From Sulfuricurvum sp. PC08-66 (GTDB lineage: Bacteria; Campylobacterota; Campylobacteria; Campylobacterales; Sulfurimonadaceae), in NCBI GenBank assembly GCA_000830255.1, contig JQIT01000004.1, forward strand, positions 124,001-188,000: a DNA stretch of 64,000 nt. The letters are read 5' to 3'. A program made the position numbers and the translations under genes. Below, piece after piece: positions 56,213-64,000 of this stretch (its first letter is position 1; the number at the start of each line of letters is the position of its first letter). The notes under the pieces were generated by a model. The model searched no databases, was not told the origin of the DNA, and saw only the letters and a list, made by a program, of their open reading frames with translations.

Positions 56213-57992
56213 ACTGCTCCTTTTTGTGAGGTTGGTCGATGACAAAAGGGTAGGTGGTGCCGTGCGTGCTATCGAGCATGCGCATCACTTTTGCCTCCTC
56301 TTTGTCGGTAATCTCCTCTTGCGAGAGGGTGCTTGTGGGCTTTTGTGTAGGGGGAGTTTGCTCCTCATTCATACTCTCTTGCATCTCCTCTTTTTTGGGC
56401 TGTTCGTAGGGCTTTTTGGCGGCTTGCGCCTCTTGGGAAACTTGAGAATCAGAGGATTTCTCTTCGTTTTTGCCCTCTTTCTCTTCCCCTTTTTCACCTT
56501 TTTGCTCTTGCTTGCTTTTTTGTTCTTGATTATCTTGTGGTTTTTGTGACTCTTGCGATTTGTCGTCACCCTCTTGTTGCTCTTGCTCTTTTTGCTCTTG
56601 CAACGCTTGGCGTACCGCTTCTAAATTCTCTTTTGTAGCATTATCCTCATAAAACTGTAGTGCCTTTTCATAGGCATCGACAGCTTCATTATAGCGTTGG
56701 AGATTGGCGTAGCTGTTGCCCATATTGTGTAGTGTCTGATGAGCAAAAGTGGGCGTAGTTGCATTGGTATCGATAGCTTCATAGCGCTTGATAGCCTCTT
56801 CGTAGTTGCCCTCTTTGTAGAGACTGTTTGCCCAATTGTAGGAACGCTCGGGGGTTGGATTTTCGCGTGCGAGCTTTTCATACAGCGGTGTACTTTGGTT
56901 GTAGTCACCCTTTTCATACGCCTCTTTTGCCTTGGCAATGGTACGAAAATCGTCCCATGCTGCATGAGATTCTTGGGGCAAAAAGAGTAGCACAAGTGCC
57001 ACTGCACCCATCGATGTCATACGTTTCCACCACCCTTTGGGCGGCAATGAGCTAAAAGCGTAGAGCAAGAGCACCACGCTACCGATGAGGAAATAGACAA
57101 AAAGTTGCAGATATTGCGTGATGTCGCGCTTATCGATAGCGCTTTTGGTCGCCTTGGCACCTATGTGTGCGAGCATCGTCTCGATATCCTCATCGCCACG
57201 TTGGGAGACGATGTAGCTTCCGCCCGTCTCTAACGCGACACTTTTGATAGCCTCATTGAGGTGCGAAAGGACGATAGTGCCGTTGTGTTGCAGGTATTTG
57301 CCCTCTTCAACGGCAATAGGCGCACCCTCAGAGGTGGCAGTCGCTAGGACGAAAATATGTAAATTCGCCTCTTTTGCCTTCGCTATAGCCTCCTCATAGC
57401 TACTTTCATCACCGCCATCGGTGACCAAGAGCAGGTATTTGTGTGGTCGATTGACGAGTTGCGCAATCGCCGCATCGACGAGCTGGTCGATATCGGTGCC
57501 GTTTTGGGTGATAGCATCGGCATCGAGGTGCTCTAGCAGATACGCCGCCACATCTGCATCGCTGGTGAGCGCCGATACGACGAAGCTTTGTTGCGCAAAC
57601 GCCATGACACCCACGCGCATCCCTTCGCTCTTTTCTATGAGTGTCCCAATCTTCTTTTTCGCCCACGCTAGACGGTCAGGATAGAGGTCGGTCGCCTTCA
57701 TCGAGCGCGAAATATCCAGCGCCACAATCACATCGATACTCTCCTCATCGATGGTGATTTTGCCCTGCTCGATGACAGGTTGCGCCAAGGCGATTATCAT
57801 GAGAACCATCGCACTGTTAAAAAGCGCCAATCGCCCTTGCAACCCTAGCGCACTGCTTTTGCGTACCAACTGCTCCCAAATATGGGGCGCAAAAACAGCA
57901 CTCTTTTTGCGCTCTGCCATGAAGCTCAAATAGACCCATAGCACCAACACCGCGCCCAAAAGCCACAACACCTCACCGTGCAAAAAGGTCAT
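56196..57992 (-). CDS. BatB-BatC-type fusion: von Willebrand domain plus TPR
   Basis: 598 residues. Two N-terminal helices, a vWA domain with MIDAS residues (LDISRSM; TDGGDES), a third helix (YFLIGSVVLLLYAFSSL), a fourth, then periplasmic TPR repeats (AYEKGDYNQSTPLYEKLA; YKEGNYEEAIKRYEAI; NLQRYNEAVDAYEKAL) and a long Gln/Lys/Glu-rich low-complexity tail. Elsewhere BatB and BatC are separate; here they are one chain. Probably binds partner proteins through metal-dependent adhesion. Confidence 0.85.
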   Translation of the reverse strand: MTFLHGEVLWLLGAVLVLWVYLSFMAERKKSAVFAPHIWEQLVRKSSALGLQGRLALFNSAMVLMIIALAQPVIEQGKITIDEESIDVIVALDISRSMKATDLYPDRLAWAKKKIGTLIEKSEGMRVGVMAFAQQSFVVSALTSDADVAAYLLEHLDADAITQNGTDIDQLVDAAIAQLVNRPHKYLLLVTDGGDESSYEEAIAKAKEANLHIFVLATATSEGAPIAVEEGKYLQHNGTIVLSHLNEAIKSVALETGGSYIVSQRGDEDIETMLAHIGAKATKSAIDKRDITQYLQLFVYFLIGSVVLLLYAFSSLPPKGWWKRMTSMGAVALVLLFLPQESHAAWDDFRTIAKAKEAYEKGDYNQSTPLYEKLARENPTPERSYNWANSLYKEGNYEEAIKRYEAIDTNATTPTFAHQTLHNMGNSYANLQRYNEAVDAYEKALQFYEDNATKENLEAVRQALQEQKEQEQQEGDDKSQESQKPQDNQEQKSKQEQKGEKGEEKEGKNEEKSSDSQVSQEAQAAKKPYEQPKKEEMQESMNEEQTPPTQKPTSTLSQEEITDKEEAKVMRMLDSTHGTTYPFVIDQPHKKEQYAKPW

Positions 57993-58918
57993 AACGCCCC
58001 CCTGTGATGACGTAAAAGCAAAAAAACCATCAACGCGCCTATCGATACCATCAAGGCGTATCGATACAAATAGCGCTTCTCTTCGTAGGTTTTGGATTTG
58101 ATTTGCGACTTTTCTAGCGTATCGATTTGGTCGTATATCGCCTCGAGTTGCCCAGAGTGCACCGCCGTAAACATCGATGCATTGGTGTCAGAGGCGATTT
58201 TTTGTAGTAGCGGTGTATCGATTTCGTGTGGCATACCAATACCAATGGTGTAGATTTTGACCGCATGTTTTTGGGCTAGATGAAGCACATCGTCTAGCTC
58301 TACATTGTAGGCGGTGTTGCGCCCGTCGGTGAGCAAAATAGCGATTTTGGATTTTGCCTCGCTTTTGGAGAGCAATCGCACACCCTGCCCAAGCGCATCA
58401 AAAATAGCGGTATTTTTGCCTGCCATGCCAATTTCGAGTCGATTGACCACGTCGGTGAGCACCTTTTTGTCAAAGGTCAATGGCGACGCAATAAAAGCAA
58501 ACTCCCCAAACATCACCACTCCCAGATTGTCTTGAGTGCGTTTGGCGATGAAATCGGTGACAATATTTTTGACAGCATCGAAGCGTGTGAGTCGATAATC
58601 CTCTTGGGCAAAGCCACGCGCTTGCATCGAGAGACTTCCGTCGAGCAATAGCGCGATGTCATACCCCTCTTTGGGCGTGACATCGATGAAGCGCGACGTA
58701 TAGGGCGATGCCAATGCCACAAAAAGCGCACCAATGGCGATAAATTTGAGGACGGTTTGCCACGGTGTCGCAAAGCGCGAAGCATCACGAAGTAGGGGCA
58801 CATGGGCATAGAGTATAGCGACACTGCGCATCGGGCAGAGTCGATGACACACCACAAAAACGATCGCAAAGAGCACCACATAGGGGTACTCAAAATGCAA
58901 ACTTCCCCACTCACCCAT
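57989..58918 (-). CDS. batA: BatA-type von Willebrand factor A membrane protein
   Basis: 309 residues. Hydrophobic helices near the N-terminus and at the C-terminus bracket a vWA domain with MIDAS LLLDGSLSM and LLTDGRNTAYN. This is the BatA layout. Overlaps the next gene by 4 bases and the upstream gene by 8. Confidence 0.85.
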   Translation of the reverse strand: MGEWGSLHFEYPYVVLFAIVFVVCHRLCPMRSVAILYAHVPLLRDASRFATPWQTVLKFIAIGALFVALASPYTSRFIDVTPKEGYDIALLLDGSLSMQARGFAQEDYRLTRFDAVKNIVTDFIAKRTQDNLGVVMFGEFAFIASPLTFDKKVLTDVVNRLEIGMAGKNTAIFDALGQGVRLLSKSEAKSKIAILLTDGRNTAYNVELDDVLHLAQKHAVKIYTIGIGMPHEIDTPLLQKIASDTNASMFTAVHSGQLEAIYDQIDTLEKSQIKSKTYEEKRYLYRYALMVSIGALMVFLLLRHHRGAL

Positions 58919-59306
58919 CGATAAGCTCTAAAAAGCGTGAAATTTTTTGGCGCGTTGCCTCATCAAAAGCAGGTACCTCTTTTTTGTATTTGTACGCTTC
59001 AAGCAACGCCACCATATCTTCGTAGGCTTTGGTTTGGGGCAAATCTTTCTCTATCAATCCACCCCATTGCGTCAAGGCATACGCTGATTCTTTGGTCGCG
59101 TCGATATCGACGGCTTTGAGGCGTGAAAGGTAGAGCTTTTGCATATCGATAGCGCGAGTACGATGCCAAAAACGCCACACTCCCCACGCCAAAAGTGCCA
59201 AGAGTAGCACCCCCAACGCAATCACACCGTAAAAATAGTAGATACTCACATCATCGACGAGTGCCAAGCCCTTGATGTCGTGCAGTTTTAGCTCTTGCGT
59301 AGGCAT
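58911..59306 (-). CDS. DUF4381-like membrane protein of the Bat operon
   Basis: 131 residues. One membrane helix (YFYGVIALGVLLLALLAWG) then a basic and helical cytoplasmic region. Position between DUF58 and BatA is where DUF4381 proteins usually occur. The ATG at 59306 shares a base with the DUF58 stop (TGATG). Confidence 0.72.
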   Translation of the reverse strand: MPTQELKLHDIKGLALVDDVSIYYFYGVIALGVLLLALLAWGVWRFWHRTRAIDMQKLYLSRLKAVDIDATKESAYALTQWGGLIEKDLPQTKAYEDMVALLEAYKYKKEVPAFDEATRQKISRFLELIDG

Positions 59307-60133
59307 CACAACGCTCCAAAAAGGCGACGAAGTTTGGCGTAGGGGTTCTCATCGCTGTAAATTTTGGTGAAACGTACCCCATTTTTTTTGAGCACGTCGA
59401 ACAATTGCGCATCGTGCAGACGTACCTTTTGAGCGTACCCCTCGATACGCGATGCGCCGAAATCACCCTCGAGCACTGCACCGTTTTCGGGGTCTATCAA
59501 CGACGCGAAGCCCATCGCTTTTGGCTGCTCCTCGACTCTATCGCGCACGATGACAGCGACCACCTCATGACGCTTGGAAAGAAGTGCAATCTCAGGCAGA
59601 GCAAAAAAATCTCCCACGATTATGATGAGCGATTTGTGGCGTAGGCGTGGCATGAGGAGGCTATCGAGACCCTCATAATTGGCGTGGTGATTGACCACCT
59701 CACACCCCAACACCTCATCGACACCACGGTGTACGGCGAGGGTCGATTTGCTAGGAGGAAGCGTTTTGTGTATCGCCTCTTGTAGCAGAATTGTCGTGAT
59801 GCGGTCTTGGTTTTTGATAGCTGAATAGCCCAAAAGTGCCACCACTTCGGCAACGGCTTCTTGTTTGAGACGTTGTGTCCCAAAGTGTAGCGACCCGCCC
59901 ATCATCGCCACCAACGTAACATTGAGTTCACGCTCCTCATGGAAGAGCTTGACGTAGGGGGTTTGCATCTTGGCGGTGATATTCCAATCGATGTGCTTGA
60001 TGTCGTCACCGATTTGGTATTGACGCAACTCAGCGAAATCGTACCCTTCGCCCTTGTAACGCGAGGCATTATTGCCCGCGAGTTGCGAAAAAACCTGCCG
60101 ACGCGCACGTATCAAAAGTCTCTTGGCGCTCAT
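59306..60133 (-). CDS. DUF58-domain protein
   Basis: 275 residues. The family signature YQIGDDIKHIDWNITAK is present, followed by a vWA-like fold (MVTLVA-type TLVAMMGGSLHFG; IIIVGDFFALPE). Such proteins sit next to MoxR ATPases, which probably activate them. Starts 12 bases after the MoxR gene. Confidence 0.88.
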   Translation of the reverse strand: MSAKRLLIRARRQVFSQLAGNNASRYKGEGYDFAELRQYQIGDDIKHIDWNITAKMQTPYVKLFHEERELNVTLVAMMGGSLHFGTQRLKQEAVAEVVALLGYSAIKNQDRITTILLQEAIHKTLPPSKSTLAVHRGVDEVLGCEVVNHHANYEGLDSLLMPRLRHKSLIIIVGDFFALPEIALLSKRHEVVAVIVRDRVEEQPKAMGFASLIDPENGAVLEGDFGASRIEGYAQKVRLHDAQLFDVLKKNGVRFTKIYSDENPYAKLRRLFGAL

Positions 60134-60145
60134 GGGCTTTGCCTT

Positions 60146-61093
60146 TTACGGAATTGCGATAGTGTGTAAAATAGTCTCGATAAGGGTATCTGTGGTGATA
60201 TCTTCGGCTTGCGCTTCGTAGCTAAGCACGATGCGGTGGCGCAACACCTCTTTGGCAATATAGCCAATATCGACAGGGGAGACATAATCATTGCCACGTA
60301 GATACGCCATCGCTTTGGAGGCCCTAAACATATCGATGGTGGCACGAGGACTCGCCCCAAACATAATATGATGTGCAATTTTTTCCAGACCGTAGGCTTT
60401 GGGGTCGCGCGTAGCCTCGATAATATCGACGATGTAGCGCTCTATGGTCTCATCGATATGTACGGCGATGACCTCCTCTTTGAGCTGTGCCAAATCTGCT
60501 TTGGAGAGCACGGTATTGATAGTAGCTTGTTCGCCGCTAGAGATGCGTCGTGCGATAGCTAGCTCCTCCTCTTTGGTGTTGTAGCCCACGACGAGTTTGA
60601 GCATAAAGCGGTCGAGTTGCGCCTCTGGAAGGGCATAGACACCCTCTTGCTCTACAGGGTTTTGGGTCGCCATGACAAAAAAGGGTGGTGAGAGTTTGAA
60701 GCTCTCTTCACCGATGGTGACCTGCTTCTCTTGCATCACCTCTAGCAAAGCTGACTGCACTTTGGCAGGGGCGCGGTTGATTTCGTCCGCGAGCAAAAGA
60801 TTGGTGAAGATAGGACCTTGTTTGATTTTGAAAATATTGGCTTGAGGGTCGTAAATTTGGGCGCCGATGATATCAGCAGGGAGCAAATCGGGAGTGAATT
60901 GGGCGCGTTTGAAATCAAGCCCTAGCGCTTTGGCAAGTGCATTGACCGTCGTGGTTTTGGCCAACCCTGGTACGCCCTCGATGAGGATATGTCCACCCGT
61001 CAAAAGTCCTATCAAAAGCCCATCTATCATGCGCTCTTGACCCACTACGACCTTGGCGATTTCGCTCTTTAGGAGGTTAATTTTCTCTTGCAT
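60146..61093 (-). CDS. MoxR-family AAA+ ATPase
   Basis: 315 residues. Walker A EGVPGLAKTTTVNAL, Walker B LLLADEINRAPAKVQSALLEVMQE (split), sensor ATQNPVEQEGVYALPEAQLDRFML. Chaperone-like ATPase that matures or regulates the vWA proteins encoded downstream. First gene of the six-gene operon. Confidence 0.93.
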   Translation of the reverse strand: MQEKINLLKSEIAKVVVGQERMIDGLLIGLLTGGHILIEGVPGLAKTTTVNALAKALGLDFKRAQFTPDLLPADIIGAQIYDPQANIFKIKQGPIFTNLLLADEINRAPAKVQSALLEVMQEKQVTIGEESFKLSPPFFVMATQNPVEQEGVYALPEAQLDRFMLKLVVGYNTKEEELAIARRISSGEQATINTVLSKADLAQLKEEVIAVHIDETIERYIVDIIEATRDPKAYGLEKIAHHIMFGASPRATIDMFRASKAMAYLRGNDYVSPVDIGYIAKEVLRHRIVLSYEAQAEDITTDTLIETILHTIAIP

Positions 61094-61158
61094 CTCTTGT
61101 TACCCTTGTGTACGAAATAGTGGCGCATTATAGCCCATCGCACTAAATCAAGAGTAAA

Positions 61159-61584
61159 TTATGCGCCCTTGGTCAAACACCCTTGGCAGACGCCTGTGAA
61201 GGTGATTTGCGCACTTTCGATACGGTGCTGTGAAAGGGGAGATTGTTGGGCGACCAACGGCGTTGCATCGATAGCGATGTCATAGACGCTTCCGCATCGG
61301 TCGCACGCCAAATGCGCATGTGCCGCCTTGGTAATCTCATAGAGTGTCTTTTGTTGCGCTATTTTGACCTCGGTAACGAGCGTAGCGTCCATCATTTGAT
61401 GGATATTTTTATAGAGTGTCGCCAACGAAATAGCACTGAACTCTTTTTTGATATCGCTGTACAGCGTATCGATAGTGATGTGCCCATGCGTATGCATCGC
61501 ATTGAGAATGCCGATACGTTGAGGCGTAGCCTTGAGCTGATGAGTGCGCAAAAGCGCTTCGTAATTGATAGGTTCGTAATTCAT
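61159..61584 (-). CDS. Fur/PerR-family metal-dependent regulator
   Basis: 141 residues. Winged helix (LKATPQRIGILNAM; SLATLYKNIHQMM), the zinc CxxC pairs CDRCG and CQGC, and the central AHAHLACD metal site. The neighbouring divergent peroxidase gene suggests a PerR-type peroxide sensor, but Fur cannot be excluded. A TATAAT sits 6 bases before the ATG at 61584, so translation may be leaderless or the true start is the upstream ATG at 61626. Confidence 0.88.
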   Translation of the reverse strand: MNYEPINYEALLRTHQLKATPQRIGILNAMHTHGHITIDTLYSDIKKEFSAISLATLYKNIHQMMDATLVTEVKIAQQKTLYEITKAAHAHLACDRCGSVYDIAIDATPLVAQQSPLSQHRIESAQITFTGVCQGCLTKGA

Positions 61585-61665
61585 GGCGCCATTATAGATG
61601 TTTTTGGCTACAACAAATATAAACATTCTATGGATAATTTTTTTCCTTTAGATTCTTTTATCTTT

Positions 61666-61678
61666 TAGAGTGCTACAA
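61666..61678 (+). promoter_or_regulatory. probable extended -10 of the peroxidase gene
   Basis: TGCTACAAT includes an extended TG-n motif and -10 TACAAT, about 36 bases before the start codon. No clear -35; AT-rich sequence upstream would fit regulation by the adjacent Fur-type protein, but no perfect box is visible. Confidence 0.45.
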
Positions 61679-61711
61679 TTTCCATTCTAAATCACACCCA
61701 AAGGACTCCAC

Positions 61712-62728
61712 ATGATGAAAAAAATGGTCGTACTTCTTGCCGCAGGCGCTTCGCTTTTCGCGGCTACCCTCATTGAAACAGCCAAACAAAATGGCTTAGA
61801 GGCTATTCCCTCTGACAAAAAAGCACTCAACAAGCTTATCGACAATCCCAAAAATCCTATCACCGCTGCCAAAGTCGAATTGGGCAAAACGCTCTATATC
61901 GACCCACGCCTCTCCAAAAGCGGCATCATCAGCTGTAACACCTGTCACAATCTAGGACTTGGCGGTACAGATGGCGTAGAAGCCGCTGTAGGACACCTCT
62001 GGACAGCCAATCCTCACCACCTCAACTCACCCACTGTCTACAATGCCGTCTTTTTTGGCGCACAATTTTGGGACGGACGTGACCCCGACCTAGAGAAACA
62101 AGCCCAAGGCCCTATCCAAGCCGCTCCTGAAATGGCAGCTACCCAAGCCCACGTAGAAGCAGTGGTCAACTCTATGCCTGAATATGTCTCTGCATTCAAA
62201 AAAGCGTACGGCAAAGATGTCAAAATCACCTTCGAAAAGGTCGCTGATACTATCGCTACTTTTGAGCGCACCTTGGTCACATCATCACGCTTCGATAAAT
62301 TCCTCTTGGGCGATGCCAAAGCACTCTCCAAAACAGAACAAGAAGGTCTCAAAACCTTCATCGACAAAGGGTGCGCAAGCTGTCACAACGGTGTGGCTCT
62401 AGGCGGTCAAATGAACGCATTTAATGTCACAGGCACCTACAAATTCAACGATGTAGGCGATTTCAAAGGCGATGCCAATGGCATGGTCAAAGTCCCCACC
62501 CTACGCAATGTCACCCAAACTGCGCCCTATTTTCACAACGGAAAAGTATGGAGTCTCAAAGAGGCTGTTATCGAGATGGGACGTATCCAATTAGGTGCTG
62601 AGATTAGCGACAAAGAGGCAGCCTCTATCGTGGCATTCTTGGGCGCACTTGAAGGCACCAAACCCACTATCACCTACCCCACTCTCCCTGCTAGCACAGC
62701 CACTACTCCCAAACCTGACATGAAATAA
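61712..62728 (+). CDS. di-haem cytochrome c peroxidase
   Basis: 338 residues. Signal peptide (MVVLLAAGASLFAA), two c-type haem motifs CNTCH (around residue 73) and CASCH (around 223), HHLNSPTVYNAVF and GQFWDGRD-like FWDGRDPDLEKQA. Reduces H2O2 in the periplasm using cytochrome c. Divergent from the Fur/PerR-type gene, which likely controls it. Followed by a terminator. Confidence 0.93.
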   Translation: MMKKMVVLLAAGASLFAATLIETAKQNGLEAIPSDKKALNKLIDNPKNPITAAKVELGKTLYIDPRLSKSGIISCNTCHNLGLGGTDGVEAAVGHLWTANPHHLNSPTVYNAVFFGAQFWDGRDPDLEKQAQGPIQAAPEMAATQAHVEAVVNSMPEYVSAFKKAYGKDVKITFEKVADTIATFERTLVTSSRFDKFLLGDAKALSKTEQEGLKTFIDKGCASCHNGVALGGQMNAFNVTGTYKFNDVGDFKGDANGMVKVPTLRNVTQTAPYFHNGKVWSLKEAVIEMGRIQLGAEISDKEAASIVAFLGALEGTKPTITYPTLPASTATTPKPDMK

Positions 62729-62764
62729 TCTTCTCCTGCTTTTGCAGGGGAGATTTGCTTTTTT
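62727..62764 (+). terminator. terminator of the cytochrome c peroxidase gene
   Basis: AATCTTCTCCTGC pairs with GCAGGGGAGATT around TTTT (minor mismatches), then a T-run (TTTTTT). Confidence 0.8.
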
Positions 62765-62942
62765 AGCTTCACACAACAAACATCTACTTTTATCACAATG
62801 TAAACGAATTGTGAGCTCTTTTTTTGACGCATCGATAACAATACGATTATTATCAAATATTTTCTTTTGTTTGCCAAAAAACTACAAAGGGTTTAAGCTT
62901 CGTTTACCTATTATTGGCACGAATTTTACGAGGAGATTTGAT

Positions 62943-63425
62943 ATGAAAAGTGTTGTTTTGTTATTTGTGCCACTTATTCTTGCATTGCTAATAAGTGGAT
63001 GTGCTTTGCCGAAAAATGCGGCTGAATTTCGCAAGGAGGTGCAATCGGGTGCTATGATGCACTCCAAGATGAGCGTGGACAGTAACCGTTCTTATACGGA
63101 TGTCGTAAAAACGCTCAAAGAGCGTGCAGAAATTTGTTTGAACCGCAGTACAAAAAGCGGTTCCATGTATACCTATTTTCATTCAACACTCTCTTTTGAT
63201 GAAAACAAAAGTGTGCTTACCCTTCAAATGTTAAATCCTATGGATCTTGTGCGTCCTGCTGACCCTTTAGGGCACTTTATGTTAGTTGCAGACTTTATCC
63301 CAAAAGATAAAAACCACACCCAAATCGATATTTACAAAATCCAACAATGGTCACATGATGTAATTACGAAGGCAATTATTGGCTGGAGCCAAGGACGCAA
63401 AGGGTGTCCAGATTTTATATATTAA
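62943..63425 (+). CDS. lipoprotein of unknown function
   Basis: 160 residues. Lipobox ILALLISGCALP. A soluble domain follows with DVVKTLKERAEICLNRSTKSG and a Cys near the end (GRKGCPDF). Not recognised. GAGGAGATTTGAT precedes the ATG at 62943; the longer frame upstream lacks a ribosome site. AT-richer than the core genes. Followed after 15 bases by another lipoprotein gene, probably an operon. Confidence 0.75.
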   Translation: MKSVVLLFVPLILALLISGCALPKNAAEFRKEVQSGAMMHSKMSVDSNRSYTDVVKTLKERAEICLNRSTKSGSMYTYFHSTLSFDENKSVLTLQMLNPMDLVRPADPLGHFMLVADFIPKDKNHTQIDIYKIQQWSHDVITKAIIGWSQGRKGCPDFIY

Positions 63426-63440
63426 ACACAAGGATTCACA

Positions 63441-64000
63441 ATGAAATTTCTCTTTAAAACCGCCACTCTATTGTTGTTGCTAAGTGCTTTTTTCTTCACT
63501 GGATGTGGTGCTATCATCATTCCTGCCGAAGCTTACAAAGAACCAGTAGGGAAACCTAATCTCACACTCTCAGTCGATGCAAAAATCGATAAACTCCTCA
63601 ATCTCATAGAGTTTCATCCTACTCTGCAAGTTTACACCGTTGACAATACATGCAATATAACTTCTCTTGGAGTTGTTGAGATTGCGCACGCTAAACAATT
63701 TGGACAACTTAAACTTACGGAAACAAAACAAATTACTTTACCTGAAAATCAGCTCTTACTCGTAGTGGTTGATTACTTTCGTATAGAACATCATGGTTCT
63801 GCTAGTTTTATGGAGCCTTCAAGTACTGGAAAACATTTACAGGATGATATGCTGATGTTTGTCAAAAAGGGTGAAATCCACAAAATAAATGCTTCGTATA
63901 TCGAAGGTGTATTTTACACAGAGCTTTTAAAAGTCGACCCTGCTACAGGAAAAACCAAAGAGCTTGAACATTTCCCCTTAAACAAATGCGCGAACTTTCG
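63441..64000 (+). CDS. lipoprotein of unknown function, cut by the window end
   Basis: The frame opens with ATG at 63441 (AAGGATTCACA upstream) and is still open at base 64000, giving 186 codons. Lipobox LLSAFFFTGCGAI, then beta-rich sequence (TLSVDAKIDKLLNLI; LLLVVVDYFRIEHHG). LVVVDYFRIE and the general layout recall type VI secretion TssJ lipoproteins, but this is a weak resemblance. The C-terminus is outside the window. Confidence 0.7.
   Translation, partial: MKFLFKTATLLLLLSAFFFTGCGAIIIPAEAYKEPVGKPNLTLSVDAKIDKLLNLIEFHPTLQVYTVDNTCNITSLGVVEIAHAKQFGQLKLTETKQITLPENQLLLVVVDYFRIEHHGSASFMEPSSTGKHLQDDMLMFVKKGEIHKINASYIEGVFYTELLKVDPATGKTKELEHFPLNKCANF

Noticed and set aside
62922-62940. Possible sigma-54 promoter (TGGCACG and a TTAC 4 bases on) before the lipoprotein gene at 62943
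   Set aside because: The -24 half is good but the -12 half lacks GC, and the start of transcription would fall on the ribosome site, so it is probably chance.

Overview
The window looks like a contiguous piece of a Campylobacterota (epsilonproteobacterial) chromosome, most like the free-living sulfur or hydrogen oxidisers related to Sulfurimonas and Sulfurovum. This placement is inferred from gene content and order, not from a search. Pointers are a PsrABC-type molybdoenzyme operon, an HspR/CbpA heat-shock pair, a PEB4-like periplasmic isomerase, the order ileS-gatA-guaB-metY-metX-xseB-murA, and very dense packing with many 1-14 base stop/start overlaps. Most of the window is ordinary chromosomal DNA. 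AT-rich stretches at about 24.2-26.5 kb and after 62.7 kb stand out.

Left part (1-24 kb): 3' end of ispG, a membrane-associated unknown, a serine beta-lactamase-like hydrolase and dnaB. A seven-gene minus-strand unit (11994 to 3921) follows: a four-cluster ferredoxin, an NrfD membrane anchor, a Tat-exported 1130-residue molybdopterin enzyme, a TorD chaperone, a multi-cluster Fe-S protein, a degenerate shikimate-dehydrogenase-like protein and an unknown. After it come a DUF2231 protein, hisD, fbaA, a PLP deaminase-like enzyme, PEB4-like PPIase, a hybrid kinase, a DUF945-like protein, nth, a PepD-type dipeptidase, cmoA and an outer-membrane candidate.

Middle (24-34 kb): an AT-rich islet with unrecognised genes, a REP-like palindromic element and a terminator; then a tightly overlapping minus-strand operon for a type II secretion/pseudopilus or competence-type apparatus (GspL-, GspM-, GspG-, GspE-, GspF-like plus a second pseudopilin and a 67-residue membrane protein, no secretin); then six tRNA genes (Asp, Val, Glu, Val, Asp, Lys).

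Right part (34-64 kb): cinA, ileS, a coupled 44-residue membrane peptide, gatA, guaB, metY, metX, xseB, a nitrilase-fold protein lacking its catalytic Cys, and murA. Convergent to these are hspR and cbpA. Then come purH, groEL/groES, a glutaredoxin-like protein, tRNA-Met, an L,D-transpeptidase, a four-gene envelope cluster, a MoxR/DUF58/vWA/BatD (aerotolerance-type) operon, a Fur/PerR-type regulator next to a di-haem cytochrome c peroxidase, and two lipoproteins, the last cut by the window end.

The most notable non-gene signals are: (i) an ~80-base dispersed element present twice in opposite orientation (32681-32760 and 40247-40326), whose copies differ by compensatory changes in hairpin stems; (ii) HAIR-like inverted repeats with an exact 7-base spacer at both the cbpA-hspR and groES-groEL promoters, suggesting one HspR circuit; (iii) the REP-like element in the AT-rich islet. 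No CRISPR array, rRNA, integrase or complete insertion sequence was seen.
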